A stretch of DNA of 64,000 nt from NCBI RefSeq assembly GCF_018138715.1, contig NZ_JAGSHX010000006.1, positions 6,944,001-7,008,000 on the forward strand, given 5' to 3'. Shown here piece by piece: positions 55,602-63,488 of this stretch (position 1 is the first letter of the stretch; the number at the start of each line of letters is the position of its first letter). The stretch comes from Streptomyces asiaticus (GTDB taxonomy: Bacteria > Actinomycetota > Actinomycetes > Streptomycetales > Streptomycetaceae). Made by a program: the position numbers and the translations under genes. The notes below the pieces were generated by a model. That model ran no database searches, was not told the DNA's origin, and saw only the letters and a program-made list of their open reading frames with translations.

Positions 55602-57383
55602 TCAGTCTGCCCTGGGCCGTTCCGCGAGGGTGAGGGCGGTCCCCACCAGTCCGATGTGGCTGAACGCCTGCGGGAAGTTGCCGAGCTGCCGGCCGGTCGC
55701 CGGGTCGTACTCCTCGGCGAGCAGCCCGACGTCGTTGCGGAGCGCGAGGAGGCGTTCGAAGAGGGCCTGGGCGTCCTTGTGGCGGCCGGCCAGCTGGAGG
55801 GCGTCGGCGAGCCAGAAGGAACAGGCGAGGAAGGCGCCCTCGGAGCCGGGGAGGCCGTCCACGCCGCCGTCGGTGGTGTAGCGGCGGATCAGCTCGTCCT
55901 CGCTGAGCTCACGGCGGATCGCGTCGATGGTGCCGAGGACACGGGGGTCGGTGGCGGGGAGGAAGCCCACGCGCGGGATGAGCAGGGTCGCGGCGTCCAG
56001 CTCGGCCGAGCCGTAGGACTGGGTGAAGGCGGACCGCTCGGGGTCGTAGCCCTTCTCGCAGACCTCGCGGTGGACGGCGTCGCGCATCGCGCGCCAGCGG
56101 TCCGTGTCCCCGCCCAGCCGCGGGTCGGCCTCCATCGCGCGGACGGCGCGGTCGGCGGCCACCCACGCCATGACCTTGGAGTGGACGAAGTGGCGGCGGG
56201 GACCGCGGACCTCCCACAGCCCCTCGTCGGGGTCGCGCCAGGCCGACTCCAGGAAGTCCATCAGTGCGGTCTGGATCTTCCAGGCGTGCGGTTCGGCGGG
56301 CAGCCCGGAGGCGCGGGCGAGGTGCAGGGTGTCGAGCACCTCGCCGTAGATGTCGAGCTGACGCTGGTCGACCGCGTCGTTGCCGACCCGGACCGGGGTC
56401 GAGCGCTCGTACCCCTCCAGCCAGGTCAGCTCCTGCTCATGGACCCGGCGCTCGCCCCCCAGGCCGTACATGATCTGCAACTCGGCCGGGTCGCCGGCGA
56501 TCGCCCGCAGCAGCCAGTCGCGCCAGGCGACGGCCTCGTCGTGGTAGCCGGCGCGGAGCAGGGCGTTCAGGGTGAGCGTGGAGTCGCGCAGCCAGCAGTA
56601 GCGGTAGTCCCAGTTGCGGACCCCGCCCAGCCGCTCGGGCAGCGAGGTGGTGGGGGCCGCGACGATCCCGCCGCTCGGGGCGTAGGTGAGCGCCTTGAGG
56701 GTGATCAGGGAGCGTATGACGGCGTCCCGGTACGGGCCCTCGTAGCGGCAGCGGGCGGCCCAGCCCCGCCAGTCCTCCAGGCTGGCGCGGAGGGAGTGGT
56801 ACGGGTCGACGAGCCGGGGGCGGGGCTCGTGGGAGGGGTGCCAGGTGAGCACGAAGGCCACCTGGTCCCCGGCCGAGACGGTGAACTCGGAGCGGGTGCT
56901 GAAGTCCTCGCCGTAGGTGCGTACCTCGGGCTCCGAGCGCAGCCATACGGAGTCCGGCCCGGCGATCGCGATCCGGTGGCCGTCGGTGCGGCGCACCCAG
57001 GGGACGACCCGCCCGTAGTCGAAGCGGAGCCGCAGGACACCGAGCATTTCGACGCTGCCGGAGACACCCTCGACGATGCGGACGACGTCCGGGGCGCGGT
57101 CGCGCTGCGGCATGAAGTCGATGACCTTGACCGTGCCCGTCTCCGTCTCCCAGACCGACTCCAGGACGAGGGAGTCGTCGCGGTAGCCGCGGCGGGTGCA
57201 GGCGCCCGCGCCCTTGGGGGCGAGCCGCCAGTGGCCGTTGTCGCGGTCGCCGAGGAGCGCGGCGAAGCAGGCGGGGGAGTCGAAGCGGGGCAGGCACAGC
57301 CAGTCGATCGAGCCATGGCGGCTGATCAGTGCCGCCGTCTGGTGGTCACCGATGAGGGCGTAGTCGTCGATGTGCTGGGCCAT
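55602..57383 (-). CDS. Glycoside hydrolase family 15 protein (glucoamylase/trehalase-like)
   Basis: 593 aa, no signal peptide. IDDYALIGDHQTAALISRHGSIDWLCLPRFDSPACFAALLG is the standard opening of bacterial GH15. The (alpha/alpha)6 barrel has RNWDYRYCWLRDSTLTLNALL, DPDEGLWEVRGPRRHFVHSKVMAWVAADR (catalytic Glu region) and LAEEYDPATGRQLGNFPQAFSHIGLV (second Glu). Cytoplasmic members of this type hydrolyse trehalose or maltose-type glucans. It is first in a two-gene unit with the SDR; the promoter gap is full of repeats. Trehalase is a reasonable but unproven guess. Confidence 0.9.
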   Translation of the reverse strand: MAQHIDDYALIGDHQTAALISRHGSIDWLCLPRFDSPACFAALLGDRDNGHWRLAPKGAGACTRRGYRDDSLVLESVWETETGTVKVIDFMPQRDRAPDVVRIVEGVSGSVEMLGVLRLRFDYGRVVPWVRRTDGHRIAIAGPDSVWLRSEPEVRTYGEDFSTRSEFTVSAGDQVAFVLTWHPSHEPRPRLVDPYHSLRASLEDWRGWAARCRYEGPYRDAVIRSLITLKALTYAPSGGIVAAPTTSLPERLGGVRNWDYRYCWLRDSTLTLNALLRAGYHDEAVAWRDWLLRAIAGDPAELQIMYGLGGERRVHEQELTWLEGYERSTPVRVGNDAVDQRQLDIYGEVLDTLHLARASGLPAEPHAWKIQTALMDFLESAWRDPDEGLWEVRGPRRHFVHSKVMAWVAADRAVRAMEADPRLGGDTDRWRAMRDAVHREVCEKGYDPERSAFTQSYGSAELDAATLLIPRVGFLPATDPRVLGTIDAIRRELSEDELIRRYTTDGGVDGLPGSEGAFLACSFWLADALQLAGRHKDAQALFERLLALRNDVGLLAEEYDPATGRQLGNFPQAFSHIGLVGTALTLAERPRAD

Positions 57384-57807
57384 GTCGGGGCGCTTTCCCG
57401 GGGAAGCGGGGTTCTAGGCCCCTGCCCGGCCAAGATCCGCCGGGTGGGGCCCGGCCAAGATCCGCCGGTGGGGCCCGGTCAAGATCCGCCGGTGGGGCCC
57501 GGCGAGGATCCGCTGGACGAGGGCCTACGCGGGTCCGGCGGATCGGTGGAACTTTCCCCTCCCCGCCCCTTCCCGCAACTAGGGGCTCGGCCCCTTGGAC
57601 CCCGGGGCCGCGGAGCCGGCCGTCGTCGCCGTGAACACCTGCGCCGACGGGCTGATCGCGGTCGGCACGCCGGCGCAGTGGATGACGGGATCGACGCCCG
57701 CGCACGTCCGGGGCGTCCGGCCGGGGATTGGGGCGGAGCCCCAGTGGTGGGAAGGGGCGGGGAGGGGAAAGGCCCGCTGGAGGCGGCACGGTCCGACGGA
57801 CGAGTGC
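57384..57807. repeat. Repeat-rich gap: 24-25 bp tandem array and 22-bp inverted repeat
   Basis: No gene. Four tandem copies of a unit AAGATCCGCCGGTGGGGCCCGGCC start at 57432, 57457, 57481 and 57505. A perfect 22-bp inverted repeat, TTTCCCCTCCCC... at 57553-57574 and its complement at 57749-57770, encloses GC-rich hairpins. The arms resemble those at 54146/54660, so they belong to one dispersed family. Confidence 0.75.
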
Positions 57808-58617
57808 TCAGTCCGCCGCGGCCGTGGCGGGGACCTGCTCCGGCGTGGCCGCCGCCTTCGCGGCCTCGGCGGCGCGGTCCCGGCGCTCGCGGCGGGCCAG
57901 CACGAACCAGCCGATGGGCACACCGGCGGAGAACAGCCACCACTGGACGGCGTACGCCATATGCGGGCCGATGTCACTGTGGTTGGGCGCGGCGACCGGC
58001 TGGGGCTGCTTGCCGCCCTTGGGGGAGGACGAGGTGAGCTCGATGTAGCCGCCGAGGACGGGCCGGGACAGCGCCTTCGCCTGCTGCTCGCTGTTGATCA
58101 GCGAGACCTGGCGGGGCGGCAGCCCCTGCTTGTCCTTGATGCCGCTGTTGCCGGTGGTCTCGTCGGCCTTCAGCCGGCCGGTGACGGTGACCTTGCCGGA
58201 GGGGGCGGCGGGGACCTTGGGGAACTTGGTGAGGTCCGTGCCCGCCGGGATCCAGCCCCGGTTGACCAGCACCGCGCGGTCGTCCGGGAGCAGCAGCGGG
58301 GTGAGCACGAAGTAGCCGATGGACTGCTCGTCGGAGCCGGTGCGCTGGCGGACGACGACCTCATGGGCGGTGTCGTAGGTGCCGGTGGCGGTCACCGTGC
58401 GCCAGGTGTCGTCGCGGGGGACCGTACGGCCGGGGGCGGTGAACTTCTCGACGGCCACGGCCGGGGCATCGAGGTTGTCCCCGATCAGCTGGTTCTGCGC
58501 GACCCGGTGCTCATGGCGGTGCAGCTGCCAGAAACCCAGCCTGATCATCGTCGGGATCAGGGCCAGGGCCACGAGTGTGAGGATCACCCACTGCCGGGTC
58601 AACAGGAAGCGGTACAC
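57808..58617 (-). CDS. SURF1 family protein (cytochrome oxidase assembly)
   Basis: 269 aa. GTG 58617 begins VYRFLLTRQWVILTLVALALIPTMIRLGFWQLHRHEHRV, the typical first helix and GxWQ-R signature. The periplasmic core has TGTYDTAHEVVVRQR, GYFVLTPLLLPDDRAVLVNRGWIP and VTVTGRL. The closing NHSDIGPHMAYAVQWWLFSAGVPIGWFVLARRE is the second helix. SURF1 proteins help insert haem a3 into cytochrome oxidase. The tail is Ala-rich. Upstream frame positions encode no better start. Confidence 0.92.
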   Translation of the reverse strand: MYRFLLTRQWVILTLVALALIPTMIRLGFWQLHRHEHRVAQNQLIGDNLDAPAVAVEKFTAPGRTVPRDDTWRTVTATGTYDTAHEVVVRQRTGSDEQSIGYFVLTPLLLPDDRAVLVNRGWIPAGTDLTKFPKVPAAPSGKVTVTGRLKADETTGNSGIKDKQGLPPRQVSLINSEQQAKALSRPVLGGYIELTSSSPKGGKQPQPVAAPNHSDIGPHMAYAVQWWLFSAGVPIGWFVLARRERRDRAAEAAKAAATPEQVPATAAAD

Positions 58618-58634
58618 ATCCTTGACCCTACTCG

Positions 58635-58682
58635 GCGTGGATTGTCCCTCGGCCGCTGGGGGCGCCCCAGGACAATCCACGC
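58635..58682 (-). terminator. 13-bp perfect inverted repeat between zinc-ribbon gene and SURF1
   Basis: GCGTGGATTGTCC (58635-58647) and GGACAATCCACGC (58670-58682) pair perfectly; the 22-nt loop holds a further CTGGGG/CCCCAG pairing. It lies 12 bp after the zinc-ribbon stop and 17 bp before the SURF1 start, so it may terminate or attenuate. Confidence 0.6.
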
Positions 58683-58694
58683 AGGTGGCCGGGT

Positions 58695-58928
58695 TCACAC
58701 ATGGTCGACGATGCCCACCTTCCCTTCCGCCCGCGCGCAGTGCGCACAGCAGTAGAACTGCCCGTCGGCCTCCACGCCCTGCCCGATGATCTGGGCCCGG
58801 CAGTGCTCGCAAATGGGCGCCATGCGGTGGATGGCGCACTGGAAACAGTCGAAGACGTGCACATTGCCCTGTGCGTGCACTTCGAATGTCATCCGGTAGT
58901 CGTTTCCGCAGACCTCACAACGTGCCAT
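58695..58928 (-). CDS. Small zinc-ribbon protein
   Basis: 77 aa with nine cysteines: CEVC (4,7), CFQC (28,31), CEHC (40,43), CCAHC (60,61,64). This can form two treble-clef or ribbon zinc sites. MARCEVCGNDYRMTFEVHAQGNVHVFDCFQCAIHRMAPICEHC is a conserved actinobacterial style, often annotated only as hypothetical. ATG 58928 with GAGG close upstream. It may be an RNA-, DNA- or protein-binding adaptor; the role is unknown. Confidence 0.85.
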   Translation of the reverse strand: MARCEVCGNDYRMTFEVHAQGNVHVFDCFQCAIHRMAPICEHCRAQIIGQGVEADGQFYCCAHCARAEGKVGIVDHV

Positions 58929-58991
58929 GCGCCTCAGCGTGCGGGGCCACGCGGTGGCGGGCGAGCGGCGGGCGGGCGCGTCGCGCCGACT

Positions 58992-59978
58992 TCACCTGTT
59001 TGTCGGCGGCGCGGGGGTGACGTCCTGGAGGAGTTGCATAAAGGCCGCCTCGTCGATGACGGGCGTGCCGAAGGAGCGGGCCTTGGTGGTCTTGGACGTG
59101 GGCGATTCGGGGTCGTTGGTGACCAGCACGCTGGTGAGCCGGGAGACGCTGGTGGCCACGTGCAGCCCGGCCTCGACGGCCCGGTCCTCCAGCAGCTCGC
59201 GGTCCACGGAGGTGTCCCCGGAGAACGCCACCCGCATGCCCTGGACCAGCTGCCCGCCCGGCTCGTAGCGCCCGGGGTTGGGGTACGGGCAGGCGGGGCG
59301 CTTGCGGCTGGGGCGCCAGGTCTGCCGGTACGACCGCTGGCGGCCGATGGCCGGTCCTTCGGACCACTCGGTGAGCGGCTGGCAGGCCAGCAGCGGCAGC
59401 CGCAGCCCGGTCTCGGCGGCCCGGTGGAGGCTGGGCCGGAAGGTCTCGGCGAGCACCCGCGCGTCGTCCAGGGCGTGGTGCGCGCGCCGCTGGACCACTC
59501 CGTAGTGCGCGGCGAGGGTCTCCAGCTTGTGGTTGGGCAGCGGCAGGCCCAGCTCCTTGGAGAGGGCGATGGTGCACAGCCGCTGCCGCACGGGCGCGGC
59601 GCCGCGGGTGCGGGCGTACTCGCGGGCGAGCATCGACCAGTCGAAGGCGGCGTTGTGCGCGACCAGGACGCGGTCGGCCAGGCGCTCGGAGAGCTCCGCG
59701 GCGATCTCGGGGAAGCGCGGGGCGTCCGCCAGCATCTCCTCCGTCAGACCGTGGATCCACACCGGGCCGGGATCGCGCTGCGGATTGACCAGCGTGTACC
59801 AGTGGTCCTGCACCGCGCCCCGGGCGTCGAGCTGATAGACCGCCGCGGAGACGATCCGGTCGTCGCGGGCGAGGCCGGTGGTCTCCACGTCGACGACCGC
59901 GTACCCCTGCGGATAGGTGGCCGGCCAGGAGGACGGCGGGGCGAGGTGCGGGGCGGCTGCCGTGGGGTCTTCGAGCAT
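58992..59978 (-). CDS. DEDDh 3'-5' exonuclease with C-terminal BRCT domain
   Basis: 328 aa. DnaQ-type exonuclease: VVDVETTGL (Asp30, Glu32), LVAHNAAFDWSML, and HHALDDARVLAE with the catalytic His and Asp. A middle region rich in Arg/Pro leads to a BRCT domain (GMRVAFSGDTSVDRELLEDRAVEAGLHVATSVSRLTSVLVTNDPESPTSKTTKARSFGTPVIDEAAFMQLL). ATG 59978; no ribosome site, but TATCCT (59992-59987 on the minus strand) precedes it by 8 bp, suggesting a leaderless mRNA. Probably DNA repair or proofreading accessory. Confidence 0.92.
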   Translation of the reverse strand: MLEDPTAAAPHLAPPSSWPATYPQGYAVVDVETTGLARDDRIVSAAVYQLDARGAVQDHWYTLVNPQRDPGPVWIHGLTEEMLADAPRFPEIAAELSERLADRVLVAHNAAFDWSMLAREYARTRGAAPVRQRLCTIALSKELGLPLPNHKLETLAAHYGVVQRRAHHALDDARVLAETFRPSLHRAAETGLRLPLLACQPLTEWSEGPAIGRQRSYRQTWRPSRKRPACPYPNPGRYEPGGQLVQGMRVAFSGDTSVDRELLEDRAVEAGLHVATSVSRLTSVLVTNDPESPTSKTTKARSFGTPVIDEAAFMQLLQDVTPAPPTNR

Positions 59979-59986
59979 GGTCAATG

Positions 59987-59992
59987 AGGATA
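59987..59992 (-). promoter_or_regulatory. Putative -10 box (TATCCT) of the exonuclease gene
   Basis: On the minus strand TATCCT ends 8 bp before ATG 59978 and no Shine-Dalgarno sequence intervenes, consistent with a leaderless transcript. Confidence 0.4.
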
Positions 59993-60100
59993 CGGGCCGT
60001 CACCGACAACCCTGACCGGCGGGCCGGTCGGGACGTACGCGGCCTTGGGGTTGACGGGGCGTCGGGCCCGGGCGGCGGGCGAGAGCCGGTACGCGGCCGC

Positions 60101-61003
60101 TCAGAGCTTGGACAGGGCCAGCTGTAGATCGATGTCGCTGATGAGAAGGCGGCCGGCGCGCTTGTCGCCCGGGCGGTCGGGCACCGCCACTTTCACCCCG
60201 GGCGAATCCCCGGTGAGAACCGTCACCTTGGCGCCGTCGAAGCGCGGGGCCCGCTGGCGGATGACGGACTTCAGGCGGTCGGCGGCCCGTTCGGCGGTCC
60301 GTTTGCCGTCGGTGAGGGCGCAGATGACCCCGGATGTCTGCTTCGCGGATTTCGCCAGCTGTCCGGTGGCCGAGAGGCGCACCGGGTCCTTGGGGTTCTT
60401 GCCGCCGAAGTCGACGCGGTAGACATCGCCCAGACAGTCGCCCAGCGCCCGGTAGTCCGGGTCGTCCGCCACGGACTTGCCCTTGGCCGGGCGCACCGCC
60501 GACAGATCCTTACCGGCGTAGCCGAAGGAGATCTCGTCCTTGGCGACCTGGAGGGTGATCCCGTCCTTCGCCCAGACGGTCTCGCCGTGCCAGGTGCGCC
60601 GGGCGAAGCCGCCCGTCTTGAGCTTGGCGGTGACGCGGTCCGCGTCGAAAGAGCCCTTCCAGTGCCCGGCGTATCCATTGGTCACATCGGTGTCGATCAT
60701 GGCTGGATCGAGGTCATAGGCATGGGCGTTGAAGCGGTAGCCCGTCATCAGTGGACTGCCTGCCTGGCCGACGGCGCGGAACCGCTGGGAGCCGCCCTTC
60801 TCCAGGGATCGCACCCGGGCGGCGTCGAGATAGGAGACCTGCGCCCCCGTCGCGCCCGCGGTCGAGATGTACCCCACCGCGTCCATCAGGGCTGAGGGGG
60901 AGTCATCGCCGCCCGACCCGGAGGAGCACCCCGTGGTGAGCGCCGACAGCAGGCAGGCGAAGGCTATGCCACCGATCCGGAACCGTTCTCTGGCGCTGCG
61001 CAC
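60101..61003 (-). CDS. Hypothetical lipoprotein
   Basis: 300 aa from GTG 61003. Basic start, hydrophobic helix and lipobox TTGC with Cys26, then a Ser/Gly-rich spacer. The exported domain (ALMDAVGYISTAGATGAQVSYLDAARV; GYRFNAHAYDLDPAMIDTDVTNG; KDEISFGYAGKDLS) resembles no family I can name. Two Cys further on (ALGDCLGD, GVICALTDG) could form a disulfide. It is divergent from the sterol-desaturase-like gene. Confidence 0.82.
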   Translation of the reverse strand: MRSARERFRIGGIAFACLLSALTTGCSSGSGGDDSPSALMDAVGYISTAGATGAQVSYLDAARVRSLEKGGSQRFRAVGQAGSPLMTGYRFNAHAYDLDPAMIDTDVTNGYAGHWKGSFDADRVTAKLKTGGFARRTWHGETVWAKDGITLQVAKDEISFGYAGKDLSAVRPAKGKSVADDPDYRALGDCLGDVYRVDFGGKNPKDPVRLSATGQLAKSAKQTSGVICALTDGKRTAERAADRLKSVIRQRAPRFDGAKVTVLTGDSPGVKVAVPDRPGDKRAGRLLISDIDLQLALSKL

Positions 61004-61049
61004 AGGCGGGGAGCTTAATCGGCCATGCCGTCCGAGGCGAGACCTGCTG

Positions 61050-61079
61050 TTGACACCGCATCTACCATACTTGTTGGTA
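61050..61079. promoter_or_regulatory. TTGACA element and 5-bp dyad in the divergent promoter region
   Basis: A perfect -35 hexamer TTGACA (61050-61055) is followed by TACCA (61063-61067) and TGGTA (61075-61079), a dyad with a 7-nt spacer. The overlap of promoter and dyad suggests a repressor site. Confidence 0.35.
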
Positions 61080-61111
61080 ACTACCCCTAGCGGCGGCCTT
61101 ACCGGCGGTTC

Positions 61112-61124
61112 TATGTTGCGGACA
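61112..61124 (+). promoter_or_regulatory. Putative -10 box (TATGTT) for leaderless mRNA
   Basis: TATGTT (61112-61117) lies 6 bp before ATG 61124, with no ribosome site between. Confidence 0.4.
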
Positions 61125-62047
61125 TGCCGCACCTCCCCAATGCCGTGATGTGGTCGATACCGGCCTTTGCGCTGCTCACCGTCGTGGAGATGGTGAGCTA
61201 CCGCTTCCACCCCGATGACGACGCCGAGGGCTACGCGGCGAAGGACGCCGCGACCAGTGTCGGTATGGGGCTCGGCAGCCTGGTCTTCGATCTGCTGTGG
61301 AAGATCCCGATTGTGGCGATCTATGCCGCCGTCTACGAACTCACCCCGCTGCGCGTCCCGGTGGTGTGGTGGACGCTGCCGCTGATGCTGCTCGCCCAGG
61401 ACTTCTTCTACTACTGGTCGCACCGCGGGCACCACGTCATCCGCATCCTGTGGGCGTGCCATGTGGTGCACCACTCCAGCCGCAAGTTCAATCTCACCAC
61501 CGCCCTGCGGCAGCCGTGGACCACCTGGACCGTCTGGCCGTTCTACGTGCCGATGGTCGCGCTCGGGGTGCATCCGGCGGCGGTGGCGTTCTGCTCGTCG
61601 GTGAACCTCGTCTACCAGTTCTGGATCCACACCGAGCGGATCGGCACCCTGCCGCGCCCCGTCGAGTTCGTCTTCAACACCCCCTCGCACCACCGCGTCC
61701 ACCACGCCTCCCAAGGCGGCTACCTGGACCGCAACTTCGGGGGCATCCTCATCGTCTGGGACCGGCTCTTCGGGTCCTTCGTCCCGGAGACCGAGCGGCC
61801 CGTCTACGGCCTGACGAAGAACATCAACACCTACAACCCGCTGCGCGTGGCCACGCACGAGTACGTGGCCATCGCCCGCGACATCGCGGCGGCACGGGAC
61901 TGGCGCGAGCGGGCGGGCCGGGTCTTCCGGGGGCCGGGCTGGCAGCCCGCGCAGGCCCCGGAGGCGGGTCTCCCGGAGACCGGTTCCCCGGAGACCGGTT
62001 CCCCGGAGGCCGGGCGGCCGGAGCCGGTCGGCGAGAGCGTGCGGTGA
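61124..62047 (+). CDS. Sterol desaturase / fatty acid hydroxylase family protein
   Basis: 307 aa polytopic di-iron enzyme. Histidine boxes: SHRGHHVIR, HVVHHSSRKFN and HHRVHHA, placed between hydrophobic helices as in the FA-hydroxylase superfamily. It probably hydroxylates or desaturates a membrane lipid or carotenoid. The C-terminal tail LPETGSPETGSPEAGRPEP is a low-complexity repeat encoded by a 15-bp DNA repeat; although it contains LPETG, no hydrophobic or basic segment follows, so it is not a sortase signal. The stop overlaps the next gene (GTGA). Confidence 0.9.
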   Translation: MPHLPNAVMWSIPAFALLTVVEMVSYRFHPDDDAEGYAAKDAATSVGMGLGSLVFDLLWKIPIVAIYAAVYELTPLRVPVVWWTLPLMLLAQDFFYYWSHRGHHVIRILWACHVVHHSSRKFNLTTALRQPWTTWTVWPFYVPMVALGVHPAAVAFCSSVNLVYQFWIHTERIGTLPRPVEFVFNTPSHHRVHHASQGGYLDRNFGGILIVWDRLFGSFVPETERPVYGLTKNINTYNPLRVATHEYVAIARDIAAARDWRERAGRVFRGPGWQPAQAPEAGLPETGSPETGSPEAGRPEPVGESVR

Positions 62048-62736
62048 CGGTAGCCGCCGGGCGCGCGACGACGGTCCTGCGGGCCCTCTTCGCGCTGCTG
62101 ACCGCCGTTCACCTGGGCGCGCTGCTCGTGGACGCCACCACCGTCGTCCACCTCACCAAGCCCGCTCTGATGCCCGTGCTCGCCGTATGGGCGCTGGCGC
62201 GCGGCGGGCCGTGGCCGCTCCCGGCCGCGCTGCTGTGCGGCTGTGGGGGCGATGTGCTGCTCCAGATCGGCGGCGAGACCGCGTTCCTGGCCGGAATGGG
62301 GTGCTTCGCGGCCGGGCACCTCTGCTATCTGACGCTGTTCGCCCGCGCCGGGTGGCGGTGGCGCCGTACGGCGCCCTGGGCGGCCGCCGACTACGGGGCC
62401 GCGTGGCTGGGCACGGTGGCGCTGCTGTGGCCCGGCCTCGCGGCACATCTGCGGCTTCCCGTCGCGGGCTACAGCCTGCTGCTGACGGTCATGGCGCTGG
62501 CCGCGCTCGGGGCGGGTGTGTGGACCGGGCTCGGCGGCGCGCTGTTCATGCTCTCCGACACCCTGATCGCGGCCGGGCTCGCCGACTGGCCACGGCCGCC
62601 GGTGCCGCAGTTCTGGATCATGGCCACCTATATAGCCGCCCAGTGGCTGCTGACGGCGGGGGCGACGCGCGACGCGGTCCGGCCGCCCCGCGCCGGACCG
62701 GGTGCTCGTCAGCCCGTGACGGCCGTAAGGCTGTGA
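62044..62736 (+). CDS. Lysoplasmalogenase (YhhN family)
   Basis: 230 aa, about eight hydrophobic helices. GTG 62044 overlaps the previous stop. THLTKP-like VVHLTKPALMPVLAVWAL, LLCGCGGDVLLQIGGETAFLAGMGCFAAGHLCYLTLF, and ALFMLSDTLIA with its conserved Ser-Asp are the YhhN signature blocks. The family hydrolyses the vinyl ether bond of lysoplasmalogens. Coupling with the desaturase-like gene suggests a lipid-modifying pair. Its last codons run into the 17-bp tandem repeat. Confidence 0.9.
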   Translation: MTVAAGRATTVLRALFALLTAVHLGALLVDATTVVHLTKPALMPVLAVWALARGGPWPLPAALLCGCGGDVLLQIGGETAFLAGMGCFAAGHLCYLTLFARAGWRWRRTAPWAAADYGAAWLGTVALLWPGLAAHLRLPVAGYSLLLTVMALAALGAGVWTGLGGALFMLSDTLIAAGLADWPRPPVPQFWIMATYIAAQWLLTAGATRDAVRPPRAGPGARQPVTAVRL

Positions 62737-62890
62737 CGCGCAGGGCTGTGACGGCGTAAGGCCGTGACACCCATCCGCCCCTGACACCCATCCGCCCGTG
62801 ACGACCGTAAGGCCGTGACGACCGTAAGGCCGTGACGACCGTAAGGCCGTGACGACCGTAAGGCCGTGACGTTCGTCAGTCCGTGACCGG
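62714..62890. repeat. 17-bp minisatellite between convergent genes
   Basis: Four perfect tandem copies of CCGTGACGACCGTAAGG occupy 62796-62863. Degenerate copies flank them on both sides (62714-62730, and from 62864), and a second 17-bp unit containing TGACACCCATCCGCC is duplicated at 62765-62797. The array covers the last codons of both the lysoplasmalogenase (plus) and the membrane protein gene (minus). Confidence 0.85.
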
Positions 62891-63424
62891 CAGCCGCCTG
62901 AGCCGGACCACGCGCAGCGGATCCGAGTGGCGGTCATGGCTCAGCTCCCAGTCCCGGGCGCGTGCCGCCTCGACCACATAGCCCGCGCCCACCCCGCGGT
63001 ACTCGCGCACGGGGATGTCGTGCGGGCCCGGCGGCGGGGCCTTCTTCGCCTTCTGGGCGGCCAGTTCCTTGGCGGTCCAGGCCGCGATGCGCTTGTCGAC
63101 CCGGGCCCGGTAGAAGGCCGCGTCGCCCTCGTGCCGCAGCTCCGGGAGCGTCACGCACCAGGCGGGCCACATCTTCACGCTGTCCCCGAACTTGTCGATC
63201 AGGCCGAGGAACCCCTTCTCGAACCCGGGGATCACCGTAAGGATCTCGGCCACGATCCCGAAGGCGATGAAGCCGAGGAAGATCACCACGATCAGCGCCC
63301 ACCACAGCGGCAGCAGCAGCACGGTCAGCACGAACCGGATCAGCAGCGAGAAGGCCGGCCGCGGGGGCAGCGGTCCCCAGGAGTCGTCGTGATGCACGGG
63401 AACGGGGTCCTCTCGCGGCTTCAT
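62876..63424 (-). CDS. Hypothetical membrane protein
   Basis: 182 aa from ATG 63424 (weak ribosome site; the start could be slightly downstream). An N-terminal Pro-rich segment precedes one or two adjacent helices (FSLLIRFVLTVLLLPLWWALIVVIFLGFIAFGIVAEILTVI), then a basic cytoplasmic region (AAFYRARVDKRIAAWTAKELAAQKAKKAPPPGPHD) and a C-terminal domain with VREYRGVGAGYVVEAARARDWEL. I do not recognise a family. The 3' end lies in the 17-bp minisatellite. Confidence 0.78.
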   Translation of the reverse strand: MKPREDPVPVHHDDSWGPLPPRPAFSLLIRFVLTVLLLPLWWALIVVIFLGFIAFGIVAEILTVIPGFEKGFLGLIDKFGDSVKMWPAWCVTLPELRHEGDAAFYRARVDKRIAAWTAKELAAQKAKKAPPPGPHDIPVREYRGVGAGYVVEAARARDWELSHDRHSDPLRVVRLRRLPVTD

Positions 63425-63488
63425 GGGAACACGTACGGGCCGCCGGGCGGCTGCTCCGCCCCGGCGGCCCGTGCATTGTGTCAGCCGG

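Noticed and set aside
54630..58037. A very long plus-strand open frame (over 1100 codons) across the SDR, GH15 and part of SURF1
   Set aside because: It is the antisense shadow of minus-strand genes with clear domains; long antisense frames are routine at this GC content.
61965..62030. LPETG in the desaturase-like protein as a sortase signal
   Set aside because: It is part of an ETGSP repeat at the very C-terminus with no following hydrophobic helix or basic tail.
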